Both the position numbers and the translations under genes were made by a program. Shown here in pieces: positions 20,730 to 31,149 of a stretch of 64,000 nt of DNA. Origin of the DNA: Syntrophales bacterium (GTDB lineage Bacteria > Desulfobacterota > Syntrophia > Syntrophales > UBA4778); the NCBI GenBank assembly GCA_028712885.1, contig JAQTPK010000008.1:19096-83095 (forward strand), read 5' to 3'. The stretch's first letter is position 1. Each line of letters begins with the position of its first letter. The notes below the pieces were generated by a model that was not told where the DNA came from, did not search any database, and saw only the letters and a list, made by a program, of their open reading frames with translations.

Positions 20730-21551
20730 ATGAAGATCATTGAAAAGTACAAGGAGATTTTCGGATCGGGCAGGGACAAGGAGCGCCTCGAGCGGGAAAT
20801 CCAGTCCATCATCAATGAAGGCGAAGAGACGGGGCTCATCGACCAGGATTCCGGCGAGATGATCCAGAGCATTCTCGAATTCCGCGAAACCGTCGTGCGC
20901 GAGGTCATGGTCCCCCGCACGGAAATGGCGGCCCTGCCGATCGATGCCGGGATCGAGGAGATCATCGCGACGGTGGACCGGCACAACCATACGCGGATGC
21001 CCGTGTACCGCGATAATCTCGACAACATCATCGGCATTCTCAACGTGAAAGACCTGCTCCGCTACTGGTCGAGGCCGGTTACGGAGCAGGACATCCTTCA
21101 GAATCTGAGAAAGCCGTATTTCATCCCGGAGACGAAGAACGTTCATCAGCTTCTTCCCGAATTCAAGATCAGAAAATCGCATATGGCGATCGTCATCGAC
21201 GAATACGGAGGCACTTCCGGCCTGGTGACGCTGGAGGATCTGCTGGAGGAGATCGTCGGCGAGATCCGGGACGAGCATGACGGGGACGAGAAGGGGCTGG
21301 TTGAGCTTCCCGACGGCCAGGTGATGGCCGACGCCCGGACGGAGATAGAAGAGGTCGAGGAGCATTTCAACGTCGGATTCCCGGAGGGGAAATTCGAGAC
21401 CCTGGGGGGACTGGTGCTGCACCTGATCAAGAGAATACCGGTCGCCGGCGAGATCGTTTCCTGCGGAGAACTCGAGATGACGATTGAATCCGCCGACGAG
21501 CGCAGCATCAAAAAGATCAAAATACGGAAGACCGACGGACTGGGGAGTTGA
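20730..21551 (+). CDS. corC: CBS-domain CorC/HlyC-family protein
   Basis: VMVPRTEMAALPID, two CBS domains, CorC_HlyC C-terminal domain; precedes lnt. Confidence 0.92.
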   Translation: MKIIEKYKEIFGSGRDKERLEREIQSIINEGEETGLIDQDSGEMIQSILEFRETVVREVMVPRTEMAALPIDAGIEEIIATVDRHNHTRMPVYRDNLDNIIGILNVKDLLRYWSRPVTEQDILQNLRKPYFIPETKNVHQLLPEFKIRKSHMAIVIDEYGGTSGLVTLEDLLEEIVGEIRDEHDGDEKGLVELPDGQVMADARTEIEEVEEHFNVGFPEGKFETLGGLVLHLIKRIPVAGEIVSCGELEMTIESADERSIKKIKIRKTDGLGS

Positions 21552-21558
21552 TGAACAG

Positions 21559-23094
21559 ATGATTTGGCAGAAGCTGGGTCTCGCGCTCCTTTCGGGTTTG
21601 CTGCTGTTCCTGTCTTTTCCGAAATTCGGATCCGGGATTTTCGCCTGGATAGCGCTCGTCCCGTTATTGCGCTCTCTAAAGGGGATCAGTCCCAATGCAG
21701 CGCTTGCGCAGGGTTTTACGGCGGGGATCGTCTACAACATCGGGATCGTCTACTGGGTTACCTACGTCATTGCGAATTACGGGGATCTTCCGTTCTACGC
21801 ATCGGTCCTGGCGATGGTCCTGCTTGCATCGGCCCTGAGCTGTTACGTCGCCCTCTTTGCCGCGGGAACGGCGTGGATGAAAAAGAGGGGGATTCCGGAG
21901 TTCCTTTCCGCCCCCGTTCTCTGGACCGGAATCGAATTTGCGAAAGGTTACCTTTTCACGGGGTTCCCGTGGGAGAATCTCGCCTATTCGCAGCATGCTT
22001 TCCCTCTCTTCATCCAGATCACGGACATCACCGGCACATACGGGCTCAGCTTCCTGATCGTGCTGGTCAACGCGGCCGTTCTGGATCTCCTCTTCTCGGG
22101 TGCGACCCGGAGAAGGGTGCTGGCGCAAACCGCAGTCGCCGTTCTGCTCGTTGCGGGAACGGCGGTGTACGGATACATCCGCCAGGGCGAGATCGACCGG
22201 ATAGCGGCGGCCGGGGAAGAAAGGACGGTGGCGCTTATCCAGGGCAATATCGACCAGAGCATAAAATGGAACCCCGAGTTCCAGGAGGAAACGCTTGAGA
22301 TCTACCGGGAGTTGTCGCTTGCCGCGATCAGGACAAATCCGTCCCCGGAGCTGATCGTCTGGCCGGAAACCGCCACCCCCTTCTTCTTTCAGAATGAGGA
22401 CCAGCGGCAGCGCCGGATCACGGATATCTCGATCGTGGGCAAAAGCCATCTGCTGCTCGGGAGCCCGAGTTTCCGCAGGGAAGGCGGAATGGAGAATTGC
22501 CAGAACAGCGCCTTCATGGTATCTCCGGACGGACGCATCACCGGCAGGTACGATAAGGTTCACCTGGTGCCCTTCGGGGAATACGTTCCCCTTCGCGAAT
22601 CTTGTCCTATATTGACGAAAATCGTGGCGGGAGTGGGTGATTTTCTCCCCGGTTCCGGTTTTAACCCGCTCCAGATGGGGCCGCTCAGGGCGGGGGTGCT
22701 GATCTGTTACGAGGCGGTGTTCCCGGACATCGGCGCGGCGTACGCCCGCGCCGGCGCGCAGTTCTTCATCAACATAACGAACGACGCCTGGTTCGGGAGG
22801 ACGTCCGCCCCCTACCAGCACCTGACAATGGCTGCTTTCCGTGCGGTGGAAAACCGGCGGTACCTGGTCAGGGCCGCCAACACCGGGATCAGCGCGGTCA
22901 TCGGCCCGACGGGGGCGATCGAGTCGGCTTCCGGCCTGTTCGAGCGAACGGTGCTGAAAGGGCGCTTCCGGGCGATGAGCGTTAAAACTTTTTACACCGA
23001 GTACGGAGATGTTTTTGCGTACGCCTGCCTGGCGTTCATCTTCGTTCTCGGCATCAGGGCTATATTCTTTAGAAAGGGGAGGAAATATGTCTGA
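21559..23094 (+). CDS. lnt: apolipoprotein N-acyltransferase
   Basis: N-terminal TM domain, ALIQGNIDQSIKW, nitrilase-like core VWPETATPFFF, ICYEAVFPD. Confidence 0.95.
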   Translation: MIWQKLGLALLSGLLLFLSFPKFGSGIFAWIALVPLLRSLKGISPNAALAQGFTAGIVYNIGIVYWVTYVIANYGDLPFYASVLAMVLLASALSCYVALFAAGTAWMKKRGIPEFLSAPVLWTGIEFAKGYLFTGFPWENLAYSQHAFPLFIQITDITGTYGLSFLIVLVNAAVLDLLFSGATRRRVLAQTAVAVLLVAGTAVYGYIRQGEIDRIAAAGEERTVALIQGNIDQSIKWNPEFQEETLEIYRELSLAAIRTNPSPELIVWPETATPFFFQNEDQRQRRITDISIVGKSHLLLGSPSFRREGGMENCQNSAFMVSPDGRITGRYDKVHLVPFGEYVPLRESCPILTKIVAGVGDFLPGSGFNPLQMGPLRAGVLICYEAVFPDIGAAYARAGAQFFINITNDAWFGRTSAPYQHLTMAAFRAVENRRYLVRAANTGISAVIGPTGAIESASGLFERTVLKGRFRAMSVKTFYTEYGDVFAYACLAFIFVLGIRAIFFRKGRKYV

Positions 23095-24203
23095 GGATCT
23101 GATTCAGGACATCGGAGGACTGGAGGAGCGCCTGCATAATCTGCGAGGTTGTCTTTGAAATAGAGGCAAAGGAAGACAGGATCCGCGAGCTGGACAAGCT
23201 GTCCCAGCGCGAAGACCTCTGGAGCGACCCCGAGAAGGCGAAAGAGCTGATGCGGGAAAAAAACAAGCTCCTGGGAATCATCGAGCGAATCAGAAGCAAG
23301 GGATCCGCATTGAAAGACCTGCGGGAGCTTAACGATCTGGCCGTGGAGGAGGGAGACGAAGAGACCCTCGAGGAAATCCGCGCCGAGATCGGAAAGCTGG
23401 AGAGGAGCATCCGCGACGAAGAGCTGAAGCTGATGCTCGGGAGCGAACAGGATCCGCATAACGCGATCGTCACCATCCATGCGGGGGCGGGCGGCACCGA
23501 GGCTCAGGACTGGGTGGAGATCCTGCTGCGGATGTATCTCCGGTGGGCGGAAAGGCGCGGCTATACTGCAAAGATCATCGACATCCTCGCCGGCGAGGAG
23601 GCCGGCCTCAAGAGCGTGACCTTCACGGTCGAGGGCGATTACGCGTACGGATACATGAAAGCCGAAAACGGGATTCACCGCCTGGTGAGGATATCGCCGT
23701 TTGACGCAGGCAGCAGAAGGCACACATCATTCGCATCGGTTTTCGTATACCCCGAGATCGATGATGAGATCGTCATTGATATAAACGAGAAGGATCTGCG
23801 CATAGATACGTACCGCTCGCAAGGCGCCGGCGGCCAGCACGTGAACAAGACGGACTCGGCCGTCCGCATCACGCACATTCCCACGGGAATTATTGTCCAG
23901 TGCCAGAATGAGAGATCGCAGCACAAAAACCGGGCCACCGCCATGAAAGTGCTGAAGTCGAGGCTGTACGAGCTGAAGATGCGCGAGCAGAGCGAAAAGC
24001 GCAGCGAAATCGAAAAAACGAAAAAGGATATCGCGTGGGGAAGCCAGATCAGATCTTATGTGCTTCAGCCCTATAAAATGGTAAAGGACCACCGGACAAA
24101 CAAGGAAATAGGGAACGTCGGGCGCGTGCTTGACGGGGATATCGACGACCTTATTGAAGCGTTTCTGCTGAGCGACAGGCCGAAGAATAAAGGCGCATCC
24201 TGA
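23087..24203 (+). CDS. prfB: peptide chain release factor 2, programmed +1 frameshift
   Basis: MSEDLIQDIGGLEERLHNLRGCL then CTT TGA (23153-23158); +1 frame continues EIEAKEDRIRELDKL...; GGQHVNKTDSAVRITH RF motif. ORF track shows only 23250-24203. Confidence 0.95.
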
Positions 24204-24357
24204 GGACGTGAAAAGACTTTATTTGCGGCGGAAAATGTTATATGTATGTAGCACCCCATTCAAAAAGCACGTCTGCCTCGATCCCGGTTCCTGCTGAAAC
24301 ATGCCGGAATCGCGCTGAGGGGCGCCTAAAGCCCAATTTGATTTCAGGAGCTTTTGC

Positions 24358-26097
24358 ATGAAATTCAGAAAGCCGACTTTTGTTTTTTTCTGGCTCATCT
24401 TCATGCTGTCGTGTTCTCTGCCCAGGAATGCAACATCCCAACCTTCTCAGGCCGCCGACCGTGATTCGCTGATGCGATCGTCCCCGGCCTACGCCGCCGC
24501 CGGGAGCTATGAGGAAGCCGGCGAGACGCACGGCGCGGCATCAGACAAGAATCCGGTCTCGAATAAAAAGCCCGATCTCACGGCGACAGGCCAGGCCAGG
24601 AAACCGGAAGCGAAAAAAGCGGCCGGCCTCCTCGGTTCGACAGACGCGCAGGAAAACGATATTATCGAGCAGCAGGAGCTGCTGGAACAGGCGCTCGATC
24701 TGCTGAATCAGTCCCAGCGCTTCTGGCAGAGGGGCGATATAGACAATTCGCTGCGGTGCCTGGACGAGGCGTACGGATTGATCCTGGAAGTGAACGGCGA
24801 TCCGGAGACGTCACGTCAGAAGGACGATTTGAGACTGATCATCTCCAAAAGGATCATAGAGATCTCATCGTCGAAGCACACGACGGTTACGGGAAAGACC
24901 AGCGAGATTCCTCTCCTCGTTAATGATGACGTGGAAAGGGAGATCCGCAGTTTTCAGACGGTAGAGCGGGGATTTTTTCTGCGGTCTTATCACAGGTCCG
25001 GACTGGTTCGCGAAGCCATTCTAAAGCACCTGAAAGAGGCGGGGCTCCCGAAAGAGCTGTCCTGGCTTCCTCTCGTCGAGAGCGGTTTTCAGATCAATGC
25101 GCTGTCGCGGGCGCGCGCGCTGGGGCTCTGGCAGTTCATCCCGTCCACGGGATATAAATACGCGCTCCAGAGGGACAGGTGGATAGACGAAAGACTCGAC
25201 GTCGAAAAGTCCACGAAGGCCGCCATCGCCTACCTCAAAGAGCTGCACGGGCTCTTCGGCGACTGGCTCACCGCTCTCGCCGCGTACAATTGCGGCGAGG
25301 GAAGGGTGCTCCGGGTCATCTCGAAACAGCACATCAATTACCTGGATCACTTCTGGGATCTTTACCGCCAGCTCCCGAACGAGACGGCGCGGTACGTTCC
25401 CCGGTTTCTGGCCACGCTGCACATAATACGCGATCCGAAGAAATACGGGTTTGATTTCGGCGAAATCGAAAAGCCGCTCAGATACGAAACGGTGAAAACG
25501 GGAAAATGCATGCGGCTGCAGGATATCGCCACTCACCTGAGCATTTCCAAGGAAGTCCTCTGTTTTCTCAACTCCGAGCTCAAGCTGCAGATGACCCCGG
25601 AAAGCGACTACCTGCTGAAGGTGCCGAGCGGTAAATCCGTATTACTGGCTTCATCTCTCGACAGCATCCCCCGCTGGGAGCCGCCCCGGCAGGCGGCGAG
25701 GGCCAAAGGATCGGTTGTCCGGCACAGGGTCAAGAGGGGCGAGTCCATGAAGAGCATCGCGCGGCGGTACCGCAGCTCGGTTAACGAGATCATGGATTTC
25801 AACGACTTGTCGAGCCGAAGGGTTAAAATCGGGCAGGTCCTTCGCGTTCCGGTCCGGGGTTATGCAAAGAAGGCGAAGGGAAAGGTCAAAACGGTAAAAA
25901 CCAGGAAGAGGGCGAGCGTTGCGGATGATGCTGAGCATAAGCAAAGGACAAGCCGGCACAAAGTGAAAAAAGGCGATACAATAGTTTCGATCGCCAGAAA
26001 ATACGGAACGACCACCGATGAAATCCGCAAGCTGAACGGGATATCAGGGAGCAGGATCAAAATCAATGAGTCGTTGAAAGTGCCGAAAAATCAATAA
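24358..26097 (+). CDS. membrane-bound lytic murein transglycosylase (MltD-like) with LysM repeats
   Basis: Lipobox FMLSC; SLT motifs ARALGLWQFIPSTG, LTALAAYNCGEGRV; two LysM repeats. Confidence 0.93.
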   Translation: MKFRKPTFVFFWLIFMLSCSLPRNATSQPSQAADRDSLMRSSPAYAAAGSYEEAGETHGAASDKNPVSNKKPDLTATGQARKPEAKKAAGLLGSTDAQENDIIEQQELLEQALDLLNQSQRFWQRGDIDNSLRCLDEAYGLILEVNGDPETSRQKDDLRLIISKRIIEISSSKHTTVTGKTSEIPLLVNDDVEREIRSFQTVERGFFLRSYHRSGLVREAILKHLKEAGLPKELSWLPLVESGFQINALSRARALGLWQFIPSTGYKYALQRDRWIDERLDVEKSTKAAIAYLKELHGLFGDWLTALAAYNCGEGRVLRVISKQHINYLDHFWDLYRQLPNETARYVPRFLATLHIIRDPKKYGFDFGEIEKPLRYETVKTGKCMRLQDIATHLSISKEVLCFLNSELKLQMTPESDYLLKVPSGKSVLLASSLDSIPRWEPPRQAARAKGSVVRHRVKRGESMKSIARRYRSSVNEIMDFNDLSSRRVKIGQVLRVPVRGYAKKAKGKVKTVKTRKRASVADDAEHKQRTSRHKVKKGDTIVSIARKYGTTTDEIRKLNGISGSRIKINESLKVPKNQ

Positions 26098-26178
26098 AGA
26101 ACCGGGTAATTGGTTATTGGTGACAGGTGATTGGAATCGGTTGAATGCCTGACCCTTAACCCATGACCCATTAACCGA
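26098..26178. repeat. quasi-repeat arms, GGGTAAT word family (degenerate)
   Basis: gggtaattggttattggtgacaggtgattgg ... cccttaacccatgacccattaacc. Confidence 0.6.
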
Positions 26179-26180
26179 GA

Positions 26181-26214
26181 AAGGCCGGGCGAACACTGCC
26201 ACGGCCTTTTTATT
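26181..26214. terminator. stem-loop between convergent genes
   Basis: aaggccg...cggcctttttattt. Confidence 0.7.
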
Positions 26215-26245
26215 TAAGTGAATGCTTCCGCGATCCAGAGATATA

Positions 26246-26962
26246 TTACATCCCCATATAGGCTTTGCGGATTTCCTCGGATTCAAGGAGGTCGCGGGCG
26301 GCGCCGGACTGAACTATTTTCCCGCTCTGGATCACGTATCCCCTGTCGGCGATTTCCAGCGCCTCCTGGACCATTTGCTCGACAAGAAGAACCGAAGTCC
26401 CCGCGTTGTTGACAGCGGTGATGGTCTCCATCATCTTTTCCACCATGGTGGGCATCAGCCCGAGAGACATTTCGTCCAGCATCAGCAGCTGCGGGCGGGA
26501 CATGAGGCCGCGCGCAATGGCCAGCATCTGCTGTTCTCCTCCGCTCAGGGTCTCCGCGATCTGCCCTGAGCGCTCCCTGAGAACCGGAAAGATTTCCAGG
26601 GTCTCTTCCAGGCGGCGGCGGACCTCGGCATGGGATTGTTCGGCATAAGCGCCGAGCACGAGGTTTTTCTCCACCGAAAGCTTGGCGAAGAGGCGGCGGC
26701 CTTCAGGAACGTAGCTGATGCCGAGTTTCAGCGTCTGGTGCGCCGCAAGCCGGGAAATATCCGCTCCTCCGAAATAAACCCTGCCGCCCAGGGGACGGGA
26801 GAGCCCGCAGATGGCGCGCATGAGGGTGGTTTTGCCTGCTCCGTTCGCGCCGACGATGGCGACCAGTTCTCCGGGCATCACCTCGAGCGAGATCCCGTAT
26901 ACGACCGGCGCCCCGTCGTACCCGGCATACAGATCATCTGCCTTCAGGATCGGATCAGCCAA
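26246..26962 (-). CDS. livF: branched-chain amino acid ABC transporter ATP-binding protein
   Basis: GANGAGKTTLMRAI, LSGGEQQMLAIARGLM; probable TTG start inside ORF 26246-27025. Confidence 0.93.
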   Translation of the reverse strand: MADPILKADDLYAGYDGAPVVYGISLEVMPGELVAIVGANGAGKTTLMRAICGLSRPLGGRVYFGGADISRLAAHQTLKLGISYVPEGRRLFAKLSVEKNLVLGAYAEQSHAEVRRRLEETLEIFPVLRERSGQIAETLSGGEQQMLAIARGLMSRPQLLMLDEMSLGLMPTMVEKMMETITAVNNAGTSVLLVEQMVQEALEIADRGYVIQSGKIVQSGAARDLLESEEIRKAYMGM

Positions 26963-27713
26963 CGGGGGCGCCCTCCTTTCCGGTCCTGAACCTCCGGCCG
27001 TATTTGGCGCCGAGATAGGCCACAATCACGCGCTCGTCGCCGGCGATGCGAAGGGGGATGTCTTCGGCGATCTTGACTCCGCCTTCGAGGACAACGATCT
27101 TGTCGGCGATCGGCATGATCCCCTCCATGACGTGTTCCACGATCATCAGGGTAATTCCGCTCTCCCGAAGGCGCAGGATAACATCCATCGCAGCCTTCAT
27201 CTCGGTCGAGGTCAGGCCCGCCATGACCTCGTCGAGCATGAGCAGTCGGGGTCGGGCGGCCAGGGCGCGCGCGAGTTCCAGCCGTTTTTTCCCCCCGATG
27301 GGGAGGTCTCCTGCGGGCCTCTCCCGCACCGATTCCAGATTGCAGATGCGGATGCACTCGGACGCGCGCTCAAAAGCTTCACCGCTGTCCGGGCATTTCA
27401 GGAATGCGCCGACCAGCACGTTGTCGAAAACGGTCATCTCCTTGAGGGGGCGCACTACCTGAAACGTACGCACCGCGCCCATCCGTGCGATCCGGTAAGG
27501 CGCAAGCCCGGTAATGTCCGCGCCGCCGAAGAGGATGCGGCCGCCTGTCGGCCGGTACAGGCCGGAGATGCAGTTGAAGAGCGTGGTCTTTCCGGCGCCG
27601 TTGGGACCGATCAGTCCCACAATCGAACCTTCCTCCACGGAGAAGCTCACGCGGTCGTTGGCGACCAGCTCTCCGAATTTCATGGTCAATTCCCGCACCT
27701 CAAGAAGAGACAT
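26955..27713 (-). CDS. livG: branched-chain amino acid ABC transporter ATP-binding protein
   Basis: GPNGAGKTTLFNCISG, IGGKKRLELARAL, LivG-type motifs. Confidence 0.93.
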   Translation of the reverse strand: MSLLEVRELTMKFGELVANDRVSFSVEEGSIVGLIGPNGAGKTTLFNCISGLYRPTGGRILFGGADITGLAPYRIARMGAVRTFQVVRPLKEMTVFDNVLVGAFLKCPDSGEAFERASECIRICNLESVRERPAGDLPIGGKKRLELARALAARPRLLMLDEVMAGLTSTEMKAAMDVILRLRESGITLMIVEHVMEGIMPIADKIVVLEGGVKIAEDIPLRIAGDERVIVAYLGAKYGRRFRTGKEGAPVG

Positions 27714-28734
27714 GAGCCTCGCCTCCTCTTTCGGCCGATTTTTTCCCGGAGAAGAATTTCCCGGCGCTGCGGAGTATGCCGATCATCCCGGCGGGCTGCT
27801 TCACGACCATGATGATGATGAGGAGCCCGAAAATAATCAGGTCCACGCCGCCGCCCAGGCCGCCCCAGAAAGCGCGCGTGTACTCCTGAAGGGGGATCAG
27901 TACCGCCGCTCCGAGGAGGGGGCCGGCGAGCGTCCCGGAGCCTCCCAGGATAGTGATCAAAACGAATTTCATCGACATGTCGAGCGACATTACCATGGGC
28001 GGGTCGACCCGCAGATTGTACTGGACAAAAAATGCTCCGCAGAGCGCGGCCAGGGCGGCGGAAAGGGACATGGCGGCCAGTTTTACTGCGGTGCTGTTCA
28101 CTCCGAGCGATTCCGCCGTCTCCTGTCCTTCCCTGACGGCGCGCATGTAGTATCCGAAACGATGGCCCTCGAGCCAGCGGACGATCCCGAACGTCACGAT
28201 AAAAATGGCCAGCGCCGCGTAATAGTATTCCGTCTTGGAATCGTGCCACATCAGGTTTGCGAGCCCCTCCTCGATGAGAGGGTAATCCAGCCCCAGGGCG
28301 CCCCCGACCCAGTCCCAGACAAGAAAGCCCCGGTTGAATATTTCGACGATGGCGAAGGTGGCGATGGCGAAGTAGTGGCCGCTCAGCTTGAAGCAGGGAT
28401 AGCTGATGACTACGGCGACGGCGGCGGCCAGAACCATGCCGATAATTACGCCCGGCCAGGGCGTTCCGCCGTAAGTGACTACCGCCATTCCCGCGCCGTA
28501 CGCTCCGATGCCGAAAAATACCGAGTGGCCGAACGAGACCTGGCCGCAATACCCGCCGATGATGTTCCACGCCTGGGACATCCCGGCAAAAAGGAGGATA
28601 AGGATCATAACATGCATGCGGAAAGAGTTGGCGGCGAAGGCCGGAACCAGCGGCGCCAGAGCCAGCGCCGCGAGGAAAGCAAGCCAGACCGCATCTGTTC
28701 CGTTGAAGAATTTCCGCTGCATGGAGATTACCAC
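27700..28734 (-). CDS. livM: branched-chain amino acid ABC transporter permease
   Basis: Multi-TM; GGYCGQVSFGHSVFFGIGAYGAG. Confidence 0.93.
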   Translation of the reverse strand: MVISMQRKFFNGTDAVWLAFLAALALAPLVPAFAANSFRMHVMILILLFAGMSQAWNIIGGYCGQVSFGHSVFFGIGAYGAGMAVVTYGGTPWPGVIIGMVLAAAVAVVISYPCFKLSGHYFAIATFAIVEIFNRGFLVWDWVGGALGLDYPLIEEGLANLMWHDSKTEYYYAALAIFIVTFGIVRWLEGHRFGYYMRAVREGQETAESLGVNSTAVKLAAMSLSAALAALCGAFFVQYNLRVDPPMVMSLDMSMKFVLITILGGSGTLAGPLLGAAVLIPLQEYTRAFWGGLGGGVDLIIFGLLIIIMVVKQPAGMIGILRSAGKFFSGKKSAERGGEAHVSS

Positions 28735-29588
28735 CCGAAAATGCCTTTCGGCCGCAGAAACACAACCGCCAGATAAAGCCCGAAGACGGCGATATACTTG
28801 AAAACCGGCGCAATGTAAAAACCGGCCACGGACTCCACTACTCCCACCAGTATGCCGGCAAGAAACGCGCCCGGGATGCTTCCGAAGCCGCCCATGGCTA
28901 CGCAGATAAAGGCAATAAGCCCGAAGAGGGAGCCGACTTCCGGGTGCACGGACAGGTAGGAGGGCATGATGCCTCCGGCGATTCCGACGCAGGCCCCGCC
29001 GATGCCGAAGATCAGAATATAAACGCGCTCGGTGTTGATGCCCATGAGCTCGGCTGCATCGCGGTCCATGGCGGTCGCCTGGACGGCCCAGCCGAAGCGG
29101 GTGGAACTGATAACAGCATATACCAGGCCGACTACGACGAGCGACAGAATTGCGGCCGCAAGCTGGGGCGCAGGAAATATGAGGTTGCCAAGCTGGAATG
29201 TCTTGTCGCCGAGCCAGGTGTCGGAGAGGATGAGAAAATTGGGCGAAAAGCGGTTAAGGCAGAGGTTCTTGAGAAGCATGGCAAGTCCGAAGGTAGCCAG
29301 CAGCGCCGCCAGGGGAGGCTTCCCGATGGTGTAATGAATGATCAATTTATACGTGAGCGCTCCCAGGATGAAGATAAAAGCCCCGGAAGCGACGATGGAC
29401 ACGACCGGATCTACATTGGCGAGGAAACCGAGCCAGTAGCTCACATACATGGCGATCATCAGGTATTCGCCGTGGGCGAAATTGATGACGTCCATGACGC
29501 CCCAGATGAGGCAGAGTCCGGCGGCAACGAGCGCATATACCATGCCGCTGAGCATGCCGTCGATCAGGACCTGAAGGAAAGTCTCCAT
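28728..29588 (-). CDS. livH: branched-chain amino acid ABC transporter permease
   Basis: GVMDVINFAHGEYLMIAMY. Confidence 0.93.
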   Translation of the reverse strand: METFLQVLIDGMLSGMVYALVAAGLCLIWGVMDVINFAHGEYLMIAMYVSYWLGFLANVDPVVSIVASGAFIFILGALTYKLIIHYTIGKPPLAALLATFGLAMLLKNLCLNRFSPNFLILSDTWLGDKTFQLGNLIFPAPQLAAAILSLVVVGLVYAVISSTRFGWAVQATAMDRDAAELMGINTERVYILIFGIGGACVGIAGGIMPSYLSVHPEVGSLFGLIAFICVAMGGFGSIPGAFLAGILVGVVESVAGFYIAPVFKYIAVFGLYLAVVFLRPKGIFGW

Positions 29589-29600
29589 GATAATCGAAAT

Positions 29601-29644
29601 AAAACCGGCCCCGCGGAGCGGATGTCGACCGCGGGGCCGGCTTT
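29601..29644 (-). terminator. stem-loop between livK and livH
   Basis: Perfect 12-nt arms ccggccccgcgg/ccgcggggccgg with U-rich side on minus strand. Confidence 0.8.
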
Positions 29645-29655
29645 CACGCTTCCTT

Positions 29656-30930
29656 TTATCTCTTGGCCCACGGCCTCATCGGGAGGACGATCGTGCTGTC
29701 CGACATCTTTTCCGGGTAGATCCGCTTGTATTCGTTTTTCTGGATCTGGGTGAGAATGCTCTTCGCCAGTTTATTCTGGCCGCCCTTCTGGAAAGCCACT
29801 TTGCCTCCCAGGGAGAGGGGCGATTCCCAGGTGTTCGCGTGCAGCGTTTTGGCTACCTTGTCGGGATCGAGGCTTCCGGCCTTATCTATGGCCTGGGCCA
29901 GCACCAGCATGGCCACGGCCTCCTGGATGCTGTCACCGTCAAAGGGCACCCCTCCGGTCTTGGTCTTGAAGATCTTCTCCACCTGGGCCACGGCCGGCAT
30001 CAATCCGGCAAACTGAGGAGAATAGGCCGTCGCTCCCATGAAGTATTCCGCATCCCCGCCTAGCTGCTTCATGATGACCGGGTCCTGGTAGCCTGAGCAG
30101 TAGTTGAGGGCGGCTTTGGGCAGCCAGTTGGACTGCTTCATCGTGCGGACCCACAGGGAGTAGTCCGCGCCGAGCACGGCGCCGAATACCGCATCCGGAT
30201 TGCTCTTTTTCAGCGTCTGGACCTCACTGTTGAGGTTGGTGGCGCCGGGAGAGAAGGGGACGTCGGCCACAACCCTGAATCCTCCATGGGCTGCCGCCTT
30301 CTTGGCCTCCTCGGCCGCGTGTTTGCCGAACTCGGTATTTTCATAAATAACGCCGATTGTCTTTATCCTCGCGTTCTTCTTTTTATTCATCCATTGCAGG
30401 GCGTCCACGAATTCGATGGATTCGGTTTCATCGGTGGGGGCCAGGCGGAAGAAGAAGTTAAGATTGCGTTTCGTCAATGCCGCGGAGCTTGATGCGCCGC
30501 ACATGAAAATGCGCTTCATGCGCTCGGCGACCAGGCTGGCGGGCTTGCTGACAGAGCTGTTGTAGGAGCCGATAATGGCCCAGACGCCTTCCTGGTTGAA
30601 GAGTCTCTCTGCTTCGGCCTTGCCCACGTCGGGTTTTCCCTGGCTGTCCGCATGCACCAGCACAATTTTATATCCGTTCATGATTCCCGCCTGTTTCGCA
30701 AGCGGCACTTTGATTCCGGGGTGCCTGTTGTTGATGATTTCCACCGCCGTCTGTACCGCCGCCTGGCAGCGCTGGCCGGCGCTTGCCACCGGGCCGGTGA
30801 GGGGGAAAAGCGTGCCTATCTTGATCACCTTTTCCGCCGCCGGAGCGGATCCCGGGCCGAAGCCGATCAATAGACAGATTACAGCAAAGAATACGATCCA
30901 ACGGCTCAGAGATGAGAAACCGCGAGTCAT
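29656..30930 (-). CDS. livK: branched-chain amino acid/amide ABC transporter substrate-binding protein
   Basis: Signal peptide; IKIGTLFPLTGPVASAGQ periplasmic-binding type 1 fold. Confidence 0.9.
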   Translation of the reverse strand: MTRGFSSLSRWIVFFAVICLLIGFGPGSAPAAEKVIKIGTLFPLTGPVASAGQRCQAAVQTAVEIINNRHPGIKVPLAKQAGIMNGYKIVLVHADSQGKPDVGKAEAERLFNQEGVWAIIGSYNSSVSKPASLVAERMKRIFMCGASSSAALTKRNLNFFFRLAPTDETESIEFVDALQWMNKKKNARIKTIGVIYENTEFGKHAAEEAKKAAAHGGFRVVADVPFSPGATNLNSEVQTLKKSNPDAVFGAVLGADYSLWVRTMKQSNWLPKAALNYCSGYQDPVIMKQLGGDAEYFMGATAYSPQFAGLMPAVAQVEKIFKTKTGGVPFDGDSIQEAVAMLVLAQAIDKAGSLDPDKVAKTLHANTWESPLSLGGKVAFQKGGQNKLAKSILTQIQKNEYKRIYPEKMSDSTIVLPMRPWAKR

Positions 30931-31149
30931 AACGCGCCTCCTTTTCTTCTGTGGTTGTAGGTTGATTACAGACAGGTAAGGCTGTCAAACAGGGAAAGGG
31001 ACTATCTGAAAAACGTCAGGATGTCAATGAAAAACAGGGCGGATAATTGAGCGCTTGACAGGAGCAGGCAGAAAACGCGATATAAATAAATTGAGGAGAA
31101 GATCGAATCCCCATACCGGAAATTTGGGATCAATTTTTCAGGAGATCAC

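Noticed and set aside
20166-21695. 509-aa minus-strand ORF across radical SAM/corC
   Set aside because: Antisense shadow; low-complexity composition and no motif, overlaps two confident genes.
27514-28776. 420-aa plus-strand ORF antisense to livM
   Set aside because: Shadow ORF; livHM permeases are clear on minus strand.
26246-30930. liv operon as something unusual
   Set aside because: Standard livKHMGF arrangement with a typical post-livK stem-loop.
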